Source of the DNA: Gelidibacter algens
Lineage (GTDB): Bacteria > Bacteroidota > Bacteroidia > Flavobacteriales > Flavobacteriaceae
Reading direction: 5' to 3'
NCBI RefSeq assembly: GCF_001678675.1
Contig: NZ_LZRN01000020.1
Coordinates: 1-64,000, forward strand
DNA: 64,000 nt
The notes below the pieces were generated by a model. The model was not told where the DNA came from. It was given only the letters and a program-made list of their open reading frames with translations, and ran no database searches. The translations under genes were made by a program, and so were the position numbers. Numbering within the stretch: the first letter of the stretch is position 1; the number at the start of each line of letters is the position of its first letter. Shown piece by piece: positions 27,063 to 36,074 of the stretch.

Positions 27063-27111
27063 TTGGAGCTCCTCGCAGAGAGCGACTGCCGAAAGCTGGA
27101 AATAGCTCCAA
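27063..27111. repeat. Inverted-repeat element between sufD and sufS
   Basis: Arms TTGGAGCT (27063-27070) and AGCTCCAA (27104-27111) enclose 33 nt containing a smaller GCAG/CTGC hairpin. No coding capacity. It may be a small dispersed repeat or a processing/attenuation site within the suf transcript. Confidence 0.5.
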
Positions 27112-27156
27112 ATAAAAATTGAGATTTAATTAAAATGATTTAAACTCCTATAAAGA

Positions 27157-28470
27157 TTACAAATCAAACCCAGTATTAACCCCTAATTTATTAGCGATAA
27201 TCTTGGTGATACGTTGTTTAATCTCTGGGATTTTGACCGAACTCATCACGTTGTTACTAAAGGCAAACATCAATAAAGCCTTCGCTTCTTTTTCTGGAAT
27301 ACCTCTAGAGCGCAGGTAGAACATGGCACTGTCATCCAATTGCCCAATGGTACAACCATGCGAACATTTAACGTCATCTGCAAAAATTTCCAATTGCGGT
27401 TTGGTGTTGATACTGGCTTTGTCACTCAACAAAATATTGTTGTTGGCCTGAAACGCATTGGTTTTTTGGGCTTCTCTATTCACAAGCACTTTCCCGTTGA
27501 AGACACCTGTAGAACTATCTCCATAAATGCCTTTGTAGTCTTGGTGACTTTCGCAATTTGGTTCAATATGATGCACTAGTGTATTGTGATCTACATGTTG
27601 TTTGTTGCCAATAATAGTGATCCCTTTCATTGTAGAATCAATACGCTCTCCATTTTGATAAAAATTGAGATTGTTGCGCGTCAGTTTCCCTCCAAAAGAG
27701 AAGGTATGCACTGAAGCCACACTTTCGCGTTTTTGATTTACAAAGGTACTGTCAATCAAAGATGCATTTTGATTATCATTCTGGATCTTATAATAATCCA
27801 CAATGGCGCGTTTGTTAGCAAAAACTTCAGTGACACTATTGGTCAATACTGGATTGTCAGTCAAACTTTGATGACGTTCAATAATTTGAACATGCGAATT
27901 TTCATCTACAACAATCAAATTGCGGGGTTGCAACATTAAAGCTGCTTCATTACCGGTTGAAAAATGCACAATCTGTATTGGCTTTGCTACCAATTTATTT
28001 TTCGGGATGTGGATGTAAGCACCTTCTTGTGAAAAGGCAGTATTTAATGAGGAGAGGCTGTCTTTTGTAGCCACCTTATTGAAATAATTTTCAATAATGA
28101 GTCGGTATTTTGGCTTTGATAATGCTGACGACATCAAGCATACATCAATCCCATCATGTGTTGTTTCAGAAAGATGTGACGAATATTTTCCATCAATAAA
28201 GACAATTTTATAAGTGTCAATATCGTGAATGAAATATTTTTTAATATCGTTATAATCGATATGGTTTTCAAGCTTTGGAAAAACACTGTAATCATGTTTC
28301 AAAATACTATTTAATGAGGTGTATTTCCAGGCTTCATCACGTTTGGACGGAAAGCCTTGACTTTCAAATTCTTTTATCGCTTCACTACGCACATCATGTA
28401 CGGGCAAATCAATATCCACGAGATTTTCGAATGCCATAAATGAGGCTATGAGTTTTTCTTTTAGTTCCAT
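27157..28470 (-). CDS. sufD: Fe-S cluster assembly protein SufD
   Basis: A 437-residue SufD, the SufB paralogue in the SufBC2D scaffold. It has the beta-helix core and the C-terminal SufBD signature (GCTIGQLDDSAMFYLRSRGI, EKEAKALLMFAF), with the conserved His in VHHIEPNCESHQDYKGIYGD. It lies 73 bp downstream of sufC; that gap carries a repeat. Confidence 0.95.
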   Translation of the reverse strand: MELKEKLIASFMAFENLVDIDLPVHDVRSEAIKEFESQGFPSKRDEAWKYTSLNSILKHDYSVFPKLENHIDYNDIKKYFIHDIDTYKIVFIDGKYSSHLSETTHDGIDVCLMSSALSKPKYRLIIENYFNKVATKDSLSSLNTAFSQEGAYIHIPKNKLVAKPIQIVHFSTGNEAALMLQPRNLIVVDENSHVQIIERHQSLTDNPVLTNSVTEVFANKRAIVDYYKIQNDNQNASLIDSTFVNQKRESVASVHTFSFGGKLTRNNLNFYQNGERIDSTMKGITIIGNKQHVDHNTLVHHIEPNCESHQDYKGIYGDSSTGVFNGKVLVNREAQKTNAFQANNNILLSDKASINTKPQLEIFADDVKCSHGCTIGQLDDSAMFYLRSRGIPEKEAKALLMFAFSNNVMSSVKIPEIKQRITKIIANKLGVNTGFDL

Positions 28471-28475
28471 TTTTT

Positions 28476-28535
28476 CAGTCTTCAGTTGGCAGTTATCAGT
28501 TGGCAGTCACTGAAGACTGCCTACTGTGGACTGCA
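28476..28535. repeat. Structured repeat between sufC and sufD
   Basis: Perfect 11-bp arms CAGTCTTCAGT (28476-28486) and ACTGAAGACTG (28509-28519). Inside are two direct copies of CAGTTGGCAGT (28483-28493 and 28497-28507). A partial copy lies before sufT's 3' gap (24199-24222) and AGTCTTCAGTTG recurs at 34005-34016. It looks like a dispersed flavobacterial intergenic repeat. Confidence 0.8.
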
Positions 28536-28543
28536 TACTTAAA

Positions 28544-29296
28544 TTATGCGTTCACTTCTTCCTTAATCCAATCGTAGCCTTTTTCTTCAAGCTCATGAGC
28601 CAATTCCTTCCCTCCAGATTTTACAATGCGTCCTTCATACAAGACATGTACAAAATCAGGCACAATATGATCAAGTAAACGTTGGTAGTGCGTGATGACA
28701 ATGACAGCGTTATCTTTACTTCTCAATTTGTTGACGCCATTGGCCACGATACGTAACGCATCAATATCCAAACCTGAATCGGTTTCATCAAGGATGGCTA
28801 ATTTTGGCTCTAACATGGCCAATTGAAAAATTTCGTTACGTTTCTTTTCACCACCTGAAAAACCTTCGTTCAATGATCTGGACAAAAATTTACGGTCAAT
28901 TTCTAACATCTCAGATTTTTCACGAATCATTTTCAGCATTTCATTGGCTGGCATGTCAGGAAGGCCGTTGGCTTTACGAGTTTCATTGATGGCTGTTTTT
29001 ATAAAATTGGTTACAGAAACACCAGGAATTTCAATGGGATATTGAAAAGACAAGAAAATACCTTTGTGAGCGCGTTCTTCTGGTGCTAACTCATTAATAT
29101 TTTCATTCTCCAATAGGATTTCTCCCTCAGTCATTTCATACTCATCTTTACCAGCTATTACAGATGCCAAAGTACTCTTACCAGAACCGTTTGGCCCCAT
29201 TATGGCGTGTACCTCACCTGCTTTTACTTCCAAATTGATGCCTCTTAAGATGGCTTTATCTTCAACACTTGCGTGTAAATTATTAATTTTCAACAT
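28544..29296 (-). CDS. sufC: Fe-S cluster assembly ATPase SufC
   Basis: A 250-residue ABC-type ATPase that powers the SufBCD scaffold. Walker [10 protein letters not shown], signature [11 protein letters not shown], Walker [14 protein letters not shown]-loop VITHYQR. The SufC-typical [13 protein letters not shown] and YEMTEGEIL are present. Complete length for the family. Confidence 0.97.
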   Translation of the reverse strand: MLKINNLHASVEDKAILRGINLEVKAGEVHAIMGPNGSGKSTLASVIAGKDEYEMTEGEILLENENINELAPEERAHKGIFLSFQYPIEIPGVSVTNFIKTAINETRKANGLPDMPANEMLKMIREKSEMLEIDRKFLSRSLNEGFSGGEKKRNEIFQLAMLEPKLAILDETDSGLDIDALRIVANGVNKLRSKDNAVIVITHYQRLLDHIVPDFVHVLYEGRIVKSGGKELAHELEEKGYDWIKEEVNA

Positions 29297-29471
29297 ACGA
29301 TTTACTTTCTATTATTTTCCCGATAATTGGGGGCCAAATTCTGATCGTTGGCTTTCAGAGTTTGAGTGTTATATTTTTCTATTTTGTACTCCTAATTTGA
29401 ACACTTTATTTACTCAGCAAAGAGCAGCTACTTAACGTCAGTTTTGCAAGTGAGTGCTCTGGCAGGACTTA

Positions 29472-30917
29472 TTATCCTACGGAACCTTCCAAACTTATTT
29501 CCAAGAGTTTTTGTGCCTCAATGGCAAACTCCATCGGTAGTTTATTCAAAACTTCCTTACTAAATCCATTAACAATCAATGCAATTGCTTTTTCAGTGTC
29601 AATACCACGCTGGTTACAGTAAAAAATTTGGTCTTCACCAATTTTACTGGTCGTTGCTTCATGTTCTATAATTGCCGTTTTGTTTTTAACTTCAATATAT
29701 GGGAAGGTATGCGCACCACAATCGTTACCCATCAGCAAACTATCGCACTGAGAGAAATTACGGGCATTATCAGCTCTTGAATTGATCTGAACTAAACCTC
29801 TATATGAGTTTTGCGATTTACCTGCTGAAATACCTTTAGAAATAATGGTCGATTTGGTATTTTTTCCCAAATGGATCATTTTGGTTCCGGTATCTGCCTG
29901 TTGGTGATTATTGGTCACTGCAATGGAATAAAACTCGCCCACTGAATTGTCACCCTTCAAAATACAACTTGGATATTTCCATGTAACAGCTGAACCGGTT
30001 TCTACTTGTGTCCATGAAATTTTAGCGTTTTTCTCACATATCCCTCTTTTGGTCACAAAATTATAAACTCCTCCTTTGCCTTCTTTGTTTCCTGGGAACC
30101 AGTTTTGAACGGTTGAGTACTTGATCTCTGCATCATCCATAGCAATTAATTCTACCACCGCAGCGTGCAATTGATTTTCATCTCTACTTGGCGCTGTACA
30201 TCCTTCCAAATAACTCACGTAACTTCCTTCATCAGCAATAACAAGGGTTCTTTCAAATTGTCCTGTATTTGCTTGGTTGATTCGGAAATAGGTAGATAGT
30301 TCCATCGGACACCTCACACCTTTTGGTATGTAACAAAAACTACCATCACTGAATACGGCAGAGTTTAGGGCTGCGTAAAAATTATCCTTTTGTGGCACCA
30401 CAGTACCTAAATGTTTTTTAACCAGTTCTGGATGTTCTTTGATAGCGTCGCTCATAGAACAGAAAATAATACCTTTTTCGTTCAAGGTTTTCTTGAATGT
30501 TGTGGCCACTGAAACAGAGTCAATAACAACATCCATGGCAACACCTGATAACATTTTCTGCTCATCGAGAGAAATCCCGAGTTTCTTGAAAGTTTCCAAT
30601 AATTCCGGGTCCACCTCATCTAAACTATCCAATTTTGGTTTGGTATTGGGCGCAGAATAGTAGGAAATAGCTTGGAAATCTGGTTTTACATAATTAACAT
30701 TTGCCCATTCTGGCTCTATCATTTCTTGCCATGCACGGAACGATTCCACACGCCAATCAGTCATCCATTGTGGCTCTTCCTTTTTTAAAGAAATGGCACG
30801 AACGACATCTTCACTTAAACCAATGGGCAATGTATCAGACTCAATATCTGTGTAAAAACCATATTCGTATTCCTTAGTTTTTAATTCTTCTCTTAAATCG
30901 TCTTCTGTATACTTCAT
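29472..30917 (-). CDS. sufB: Fe-S cluster assembly scaffold SufB
   Basis: A 481-residue SufB, the main scaffold on which the cluster is built. [38 protein letters not shown] and [20 protein letters not shown] are typical, and the C-terminal Cys/Glu ligands lie around [20 protein letters not shown]. The gap to sufC (175 bp) shows no gene. Confidence 0.97.
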   Translation of the reverse strand: MKYTEDDLREELKTKEYEYGFYTDIESDTLPIGLSEDVVRAISLKKEEPQWMTDWRVESFRAWQEMIEPEWANVNYVKPDFQAISYYSAPNTKPKLDSLDEVDPELLETFKKLGISLDEQKMLSGVAMDVVIDSVSVATTFKKTLNEKGIIFCSMSDAIKEHPELVKKHLGTVVPQKDNFYAALNSAVFSDGSFCYIPKGVRCPMELSTYFRINQANTGQFERTLVIADEGSYVSYLEGCTAPSRDENQLHAAVVELIAMDDAEIKYSTVQNWFPGNKEGKGGVYNFVTKRGICEKNAKISWTQVETGSAVTWKYPSCILKGDNSVGEFYSIAVTNNHQQADTGTKMIHLGKNTKSTIISKGISAGKSQNSYRGLVQINSRADNARNFSQCDSLLMGNDCGAHTFPYIEVKNKTAIIEHEATTSKIGEDQIFYCNQRGIDTEKAIALIVNGFSKEVLNKLPMEFAIEAQKLLEISLEGSVG

Positions 30918-30992
30918 GTTCAGAATTTATTATTTATTCAACTCCTTCCGCTTGGGAAGATTGGGGTATTGTTAAAGGGAATTGGGGTGTTA

Positions 30993-31322
30993 TTAAAGGG
31001 AAAACGATTCCCCACACCCACACGTGCGATTGGCATTTGGATTGTTAAACACAAAACCCGCTCCGTTTAAACCTCCTGAGTATTCAAGAGTGGTGCCAAT
31101 GAGGTATAAAAAACTTTTCTTGTCGACAATAATTTTTACGCCATTGTCCTCAAATACCTTATCCTCATTTTGCTGTGAGTTGTCAAACTTCAAATCATAT
31201 GATAAACCCGAACAACCACCACTTTTTACACCAACGCGCACAAAGTCGGTTATCGAGTTAAAGCCTTCATCACTCATCAGTTCAATGACCTTCTTTTTAG
31301 CTGTTTCAGATACTTTTATCAT
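30993..31322 (-). CDS. sufA: Iron-sulfur cluster assembly A-type protein (IscA/SufA)
   Basis: A 109-residue HesB/IscA-family carrier. The three conserved Cys are in VKSGGCSGLSYDL and RTCGCGESFSL. It is the first gene of the suf run, 75 bp upstream of sufB, and follows a candidate -7 box. Confidence 0.93.
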   Translation of the reverse strand: MIKVSETAKKKVIELMSDEGFNSITDFVRVGVKSGGCSGLSYDLKFDNSQQNEDKVFEDNGVKIIVDKKSFLYLIGTTLEYSGGLNGAGFVFNNPNANRTCGCGESFSL

Positions 31323-31352
31323 TCGTTATATAGATTATTTCTAAATAGACTG

Positions 31353-31360
31353 CGAATATA
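31353..31360 (-). promoter_or_regulatory. Candidate -7 box of the suf operon
   Basis: On the minus strand TATATTCG, a one-base variant of TAnnTTTG, lies 30 nt before the sufA ATG. No IscR-like or Fur-like operator was recognised with confidence in the 162-bp divergent gap. Confidence 0.45.
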
Positions 31361-31472
31361 CAACTTAAGTAGGGTTTTACCATGCAACCTAACATTATAT
31401 TAGCAAATGCTGGCATAGCACTGTTCTATCATAATTTTGTAATAAAAGCTCGTGTATTACTGGGCTAATTGA

Positions 31473-31480
31473 TAAATTTG
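31473..31480 (+). promoter_or_regulatory. -7 box of thiL, 4 nt before the start codon
   Basis: TAAATTTG matches TAnnTTTG exactly. Only CAAG separates it from the thiL ATG, so transcription would start at or next to the start codon (leaderless mRNA candidate). Confidence 0.5.
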
Positions 31481-31484
31481 CAAG

Positions 31485-32534
31485 ATGATAGAAGATAAAA
31501 ACGAGCAACGCACGTCCTTAGGGGATTTGGGCGAATTTGGCCTTATAGACCATTTGACCAAACATTTTGAAATTACACAAAAATCGACCGTTAAAGGGAT
31601 AGGTGATGATGCTGCTGTTTTAGATTTTAAATCAAAACAGGTAGTCGTTACCACTGATTTATTGGTAGAACACGTGCATTTTGACTTGAGCTACATGCCA
31701 CTTAAGCACTTGGGATACAAAGCCATTATGGTCAATTTGTCTGATGTTTATGCCATGAACGCCACAGCCACTCAGGTCACTATATCTATTGCCGTCTCCA
31801 ATAGATTCCCCTTAGAGGCCGTTGAAGAACTTTATACGGGATTTGAAGCTGCCGCAAAAATTTATGACGTGGATATTGTTGGAGGTGATACCACCTCATC
31901 AACTACCGGATTGATTATTTCTGTGACCGCAATTGGAGAGGTCAGCAAAAACGATGTGGTTTATAGAAGTGGTGCCAAACCTAACGACCTACTAGTGGTT
32001 ACTGGTGATTTGGGTGCCGCTTATATGGGCTTTCAAGTATTACAAAGAGAAAAGGAAGTGTTTAAGGTCAACCCAAACAATCAGCCTGATTTGGACATGT
32101 ACACCTATATTGTTGAAAGACAGCTCAAGCCTGAAGCAAGAAAGGACATTGTTAAACTTCTGAAAGATTTAAAAGTGAAGCCAACATCAATGATTGATAT
32201 TAGCGATGGGCTCTCTTCAGAAATCATTCATTTGTGCAAGCAAAGTGATGTTGGTGCAGAATTGTACGAAAATAAAATTCCGCTAGACCCGCAAGTCATT
32301 TCTACATGTGAAGAATTCAATATGGACAGCACAACTATTGCATTAAATGGTGGAGAAGATTATGAATTGTTAATGACCATTTCTCAAGAAGACTTTCCAA
32401 AGATTAAGGGCAACCCAAATTTCACGGTCATTGGTTATATGACTGAAAAAGAAAGAGGCATGCATTTGGTGACACGTGGAGAAACTCTTGTACCATTAAT
32501 TGCTAAGGGCTGGAATGCACTTAAAGATCAATAA
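31485..32534 (+). CDS. thiL: Thiamine-monophosphate kinase
   Basis: A 349-residue ATP-dependent kinase making thiamine diphosphate in the last step of thiamine biosynthesis. LGDLGEFGLIDHL at the N terminus, GIGDDAAVLDF, MVNLSDVYAMNA and GGDTTSST are the ATP/Mg-binding motifs, and DISDGLSSEI and LNGGEDYELL complete the set. The 3' end overlaps the convergent zinc-protein gene by 7 bp. Confidence 0.96.
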   Translation: MIEDKNEQRTSLGDLGEFGLIDHLTKHFEITQKSTVKGIGDDAAVLDFKSKQVVVTTDLLVEHVHFDLSYMPLKHLGYKAIMVNLSDVYAMNATATQVTISIAVSNRFPLEAVEELYTGFEAAAKIYDVDIVGGDTTSSTTGLIISVTAIGEVSKNDVVYRSGAKPNDLLVVTGDLGAAYMGFQVLQREKEVFKVNPNNQPDLDMYTYIVERQLKPEARKDIVKLLKDLKVKPTSMIDISDGLSSEIIHLCKQSDVGAELYENKIPLDPQVISTCEEFNMDSTTIALNGGEDYELLMTISQEDFPKIKGNPNFTVIGYMTEKERGMHLVTRGETLVPLIAKGWNALKDQ

Positions 32535-32746
32535 GCATTCTTTTTTAATTTTCTTCTTTTAATGTAGAGTTTTCTTAACTCCTCATTGGTTTCGCGCCTT
32601 TTGTCGGTCAAGGGGATGAGTTCTCCTTGATCACTCGTGGTCAATTGTTTCCCACAATTCAAACAGGTATATTCCTTAACGAACTTAGTGATTTCGCTTT
32701 TTATAATAAAATCGTGGTTAAATAATCTGCAATATAAATTTTTCAA
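32528..32746 (-). CDS. Small zinc-ribbon-like protein, first of a tandem pair
   Basis: A 72-residue protein with a likely metal site: Cys6 and His11 near the N terminus and C28-L-N-C31 later. A TTG at 32746 is the only good start, since a stop codon lies two codons upstream. The product aligns with the paralogue next door (L-Y-C-x-L-F-x-H, then V-K-E-Y-T-C-x-x-C-x-K-Q-L-T-T). The C terminus is very basic (K-R-R-K-L-K-K), which suggests nucleic-acid or ribosome binding. Family not recognised with confidence; it resembles short phage and flavobacterial hypothetical proteins. It overlaps thiL by 7 bp. Confidence 0.7.
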   Translation of the reverse strand: MKNLYCRLFNHDFIIKSEITKFVKEYTCLNCGKQLTTSDQGELIPLTDKRRETNEELRKLYIKRRKLKKNAY

Positions 32747-32874
32747 AACTCAAGCTTTTATAACATCCGACATTGTAATTAAATTGAATCAGATTTAAAA
32801 AAATTATATGTTAATCTTGTACTAATTATCAAATTGCCTGAGAAAAATTGCATGATTAAAAGCCTGTTTTTAAT

Positions 32875-33135
32875 TCAATATGAAGAACTGAAAGCTTTTT
32901 CTTGTGAGCGCTCCATCCTACGCACGTACATCTCTTCTAATATTGAATTGATTTCTTTAAATTTGGGCGTCAACTCAGTCAACGCGCCATCGCTGTTGGT
33001 GGTTAATTGCTTTTTGCAGCATTTGCAGGTATATTCTTTTACATGCGAGGTAACTTTTTTAGAAACTTCATAGTTGTGACCAAAGAGATTGCAATATAGT
33101 TTCATTGGGGCTGGAGCATTGGTAGTTTTTTTCAT
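32875..33135 (-). CDS. Small zinc-ribbon-like protein, second of a tandem pair
   Basis: An 86-residue protein with Cys15, His20, Cys37 and Cys40 in the same arrangement as its neighbour (about half the aligned residues are identical by eye in the N-terminal 45). A second ATG at 33105 would give a protein starting M-K-L-Y-C, aligned exactly with the paralogue start, so the real N terminus may be there. The C terminus again has a basic helix (M-Y-V-R-R-M-E-R-S-Q). Function unknown. Confidence 0.72.
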   Translation of the reverse strand: MKKTTNAPAPMKLYCNLFGHNYEVSKKVTSHVKEYTCKCCKKQLTTNSDGALTELTPKFKEINSILEEMYVRRMERSQEKAFSSSY

Positions 33136-33196
33136 GGTTATTATAGTTAGAGATGACTAACTTAAAAAAAAAAACTAAAATTAACGTCAAAACACT

Positions 33197-33973
33197 TTAA
33201 TTTTCGATAAAGAGTTTAACTTTGTAAGTAAATTCTTTAATATTTTCGATATAAGACATATGCCCACCAACAAATGCGACAATTTCAACCCCTAAACCTT
33301 TCAATTGCGGCAGCACGGTATCATATTCCAATACAGGATCTTGATGCCCAAGGATGACCAATTTGGGAACATCACTATTCTTTAATATTCCACTTCTATC
33401 TTTCCTGATTTTCATACCTTCTAAAGCTGCAACAATTCCTTGAACTGGCAACTTCATGGCCACCATCTTTATGAACTCAATTTCTTCGACAAACTGTTCT
33501 CTATGGTCAACACTGAACAAATTGGCAATGGACATCCTGATAAAATTTTTATGGTTTTGTTTTACAGCCCTCACCGCACGATCTCTGTTAATTTGGCGTT
33601 CAGGAGAATCTGAAAACGGTGTAGAATTCACTAAACATAGTCGCTCAACTTTTTCAGGATGCGCTTCAGCAAAAGCCAAAGCAACATAGCCACCCATAGA
33701 ATGTCCAATAAGTATAGCTGTTTTTATTTTCAAATAATCCAATACAAACCCTACGGCCTCTGCCATCATTTCCATGGTATGGATGTATCCTAAACAGCCC
33801 GTTTGACCATGGCCCAACAAGTCTATGGCGATAACTCTGTGGGTGTTATCAATTTCCGAAATCAAATTCTTCCACATGATAGAGGTTTCGAGAAACCCAT
33901 GAAGCAAAACAACTACGTTTCCTTGGCCTTGATCCTTATAAAAAATTGGGATGTCTTTGTATTCTAAAATCAT
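33197..33973 (-). CDS. Alpha/beta hydrolase
   Basis: A 258-residue soluble alpha/beta-fold hydrolase. It has the oxyanion region VVLLHGFLETSIMWKN, nucleophile elbow GHSMGGYVAL (Ser), catalytic Asp probably in VILGHQDPVL and catalytic His in VGGHMSYIEN. Substrate unknown; such enzymes act on esters, lipids or haloalkanes. It has its own -7 box (TATCTTTG). Confidence 0.9.
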   Translation of the reverse strand: MILEYKDIPIFYKDQGQGNVVVLLHGFLETSIMWKNLISEIDNTHRVIAIDLLGHGQTGCLGYIHTMEMMAEAVGFVLDYLKIKTAILIGHSMGGYVALAFAEAHPEKVERLCLVNSTPFSDSPERQINRDRAVRAVKQNHKNFIRMSIANLFSVDHREQFVEEIEFIKMVAMKLPVQGIVAALEGMKIRKDRSGILKNSDVPKLVILGHQDPVLEYDTVLPQLKGLGVEIVAFVGGHMSYIENIKEFTYKVKLFIEN

Positions 33974-33990
33974 TTTTGAGCTATATTCGG

Positions 33991-33998
33991 CAAAGATA
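33991..33998 (-). promoter_or_regulatory. -7 box of the alpha/beta hydrolase gene
   Basis: Minus-strand TATCTTTG matches the consensus exactly, 17 nt before the ATG at 33973. It is followed upstream by a copy of the AGTCTTCAGTTG repeat (34005-34016). Confidence 0.55.
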
Positions 33999-34054
33999 TG
34001 TTTTAGTCTTCAGTTGACCGTAATGAGTTGGCTATCAAAACAGGATTGCACACT

Positions 34055-35338
34055 ATGAATAAAACCAAAGACGTCTTTATCACCGGTTTCGCTTTATTTT
34101 CGATGTTTTTTGGCGCTGGAAATTTAATTTTACCCCCTTTTTTAGGATTTAAAGCTGGAAATGATTGGTTGTTGGTCACCATTGGTTTTATCATTACCGC
34201 AGTGATTATTCCAATTTTCGGAATTGTTGCACATGCCAAACTTCAGGGTACATTATTTGATTTTGGAAAAAAAGTGTCGCCTCTTTTCAGCACCATTTAT
34301 TGCTTGATTGTTTATGGTATTTGCGTCATACTACCTGCGCCAAGAACGGCATCAGTAACTCACGAAATGGCCATTGCACCATTTTTTAATAGCAGCAGCC
34401 TCTTAACGAGTTCCCTATATTTTATATTGGTCTTTATCTTTGTGATGAACCGCTCAAAAGTTTTGGATCTCTTGGGAAAATATTTGACGCCCATCATCAT
34501 TATTATATTACTGGCAATTATAGGCATTGCTATTTTTTCATCTCCAGACACCATGCAATCCACACAATTTAAAACCCCTGTAGTTGATGGCATCTTAGAA
34601 GGTTACCAAACGTTCGATGCCATTGCAGCACTTGTAGTGGGCGCGGTTTTAATAATCTCCATCAATTTAAAGGATTCCCGCTCTTCTTCAGAAAAAAAGC
34701 AGCTCATTTTTAAATCTGGACTATTAGCTGGCTTCGGATTGTTTATCATCTATACAGGTCTTATTTTGATAGGAGCGTTACACAATTCCGAATTTCCTGA
34801 AACTATTTCAAGGTCAACATTACTTCTTGGTTTGGGCAACAAAACATTAGGAAGTGCGGGTGCCAGCTTATTGAGTATTTTAATAGCACTGGCTTGTTTT
34901 ACCACTGCCGTGGGAATTATTACCGGAACGGCAGATTACATAAAAGGCGTCTTCAAAAACTCACAAACCGCTTATACGCTCACTGCAGTGATAGGATGCT
35001 TTTTAGGAATTTTAATGGGGCAATTTGATGTTGGATTTATTATTGATGTAGCCATTCCTGCGCTCATGTTTATTTATCCGATTACCATCATTTTAATTTT
35101 GTTGAACGTCATTCCAGAAAAATGGGCTTCAGCTCTGGTATTTAAAGGCGTGGTCATCACGGCATTTATCTTCAGCATTCCAGACTTTTTGAAAATTTTG
35201 ATGCCTTCAGAACGTTTGAATACTATTATTGATGTCATTCCTTTGGCACCCTATAATTTAGGCTGGATTTTTCCTGCTCTAATAGCGTTTGTGACGCTTA
35301 ACATTTTTCAAAAATTTAATCTTTCAAACGCTTCATAA
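34055..35338 (+). CDS. brnQ: Branched-chain amino acid transport carrier (LIVCS family)
   Basis: A 427-residue membrane protein with about 12 predicted helices. The N-terminal FITGFALFSMFFGAGNLILPP is the hallmark of the BrnQ/LIVCS cation symporters for leucine, isoleucine and valine. GTADYIKGVF and a Pro-rich helix near the C terminus fit the family. Start at the ATG at 34055. The 3' end overlaps the convergent next gene by 23 bp. Confidence 0.93.
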   Translation: MNKTKDVFITGFALFSMFFGAGNLILPPFLGFKAGNDWLLVTIGFIITAVIIPIFGIVAHAKLQGTLFDFGKKVSPLFSTIYCLIVYGICVILPAPRTASVTHEMAIAPFFNSSSLLTSSLYFILVFIFVMNRSKVLDLLGKYLTPIIIIILLAIIGIAIFSSPDTMQSTQFKTPVVDGILEGYQTFDAIAALVVGAVLIISINLKDSRSSSEKKQLIFKSGLLAGFGLFIIYTGLILIGALHNSEFPETISRSTLLLGLGNKTLGSAGASLLSILIALACFTTAVGIITGTADYIKGVFKNSQTAYTLTAVIGCFLGILMGQFDVGFIIDVAIPALMFIYPITIILILLNVIPEKWASALVFKGVVITAFIFSIPDFLKILMPSERLNTIIDVIPLAPYNLGWIFPALIAFVTLNIFQKFNLSNAS

Positions 35339-35972
35339 CAGAAAAGGCTCTGTCCACCACCTCATCCTCGACCAAAATTGTAAACTCATTGGTAGTTGAG
35401 ACCACTTCATATAGGGCGATGTCTTCCCAAGCCAACCGCTTGAAGATTTGGTAATAGAGTCCAGTCACCTTCGAATTGTCTGAAGGCAAGCTGATGGTAA
35501 TTGCAGATAATTCTGCCTTTTCTCCTAGTAAAATCTCGTATTGGAAACTCTTTAGAATATTGTGTTTCTGTGCCGTCGAAATAATGATATTGCTTTCATA
35601 GATGCCTCTTGTAAACGCATAAAACACGTTCGAATACCCGTCCAATTGTTCCATAATTTTGGAGTGGCTATGGATTAAAGTTTTTGAATTTTGAAAAGTG
35701 AAATCGGTTAAATTAGACCGAACTGTAATATCTCCCAGATTTTGAATGACGCGCTTAAGTTTTAATGAATTTCTAAAATCGGTGGGCGGCTGGTACCTTC
35801 GCAACGCCATCATAATCGCACCAGATTTTACTGGTTTTTTCAACAGCTCACTAATAGGAACCACCAATTCTTCCGCTAAAGCAGAGTAATTAATAATCCC
35901 TCTTGACAAAGCCTCCTCCAAAAAAGGCTGTCCAATCAAAATCTGTCCTACACAAGCTGCGATAGTTTTCAT
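35316..35972 (-). CDS. Uncharacterised protein with ACT-like C-terminal region, divergent from lysC
   Basis: A 218-residue soluble protein. The N-terminal third looks helical and may bind DNA or protein (IINYSALAEELVVPISELL); the middle is mixed; the last about 70 residues look like an ACT-type regulatory fold (WEDIALYEVVSTTNEFTILV, then RAFSVMKRLKD). No catalytic aspartokinase motifs are present, although flavobacterial homologues are sometimes labelled that way. It is transcribed divergently from lysC, so a role in sensing amino acids and controlling lysC or brnQ is possible. That is inference. Confidence 0.72.
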   Translation of the reverse strand: MKTIAACVGQILIGQPFLEEALSRGIINYSALAEELVVPISELLKKPVKSGAIMMALRRYQPPTDFRNSLKLKRVIQNLGDITVRSNLTDFTFQNSKTLIHSHSKIMEQLDGYSNVFYAFTRGIYESNIIISTAQKHNILKSFQYEILLGEKAELSAITISLPSDNSKVTGLYYQIFKRLAWEDIALYEVVSTTNEFTILVEDEVVDRAFSVMKRLKD

Positions 35973-36046
35973 TTGTTAATTATATAACATTTTGTGTAAA
36001 ATTAGTCAAATATTTTAATTTCTATGGCGCTAAGACATGTTACGTT

Positions 36047-36054
36047 TATTTTCG
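36047..36054 (+). promoter_or_regulatory. Candidate -7 box of lysC
   Basis: TATTTTCG, one mismatch to TAnnTTTG, 20 nt before the ATG at 36075. It supports that start over the longer in-frame one at 36024. Confidence 0.45.
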
Positions 36055-36074
36055 CACGATTAAAATCTAAGATT

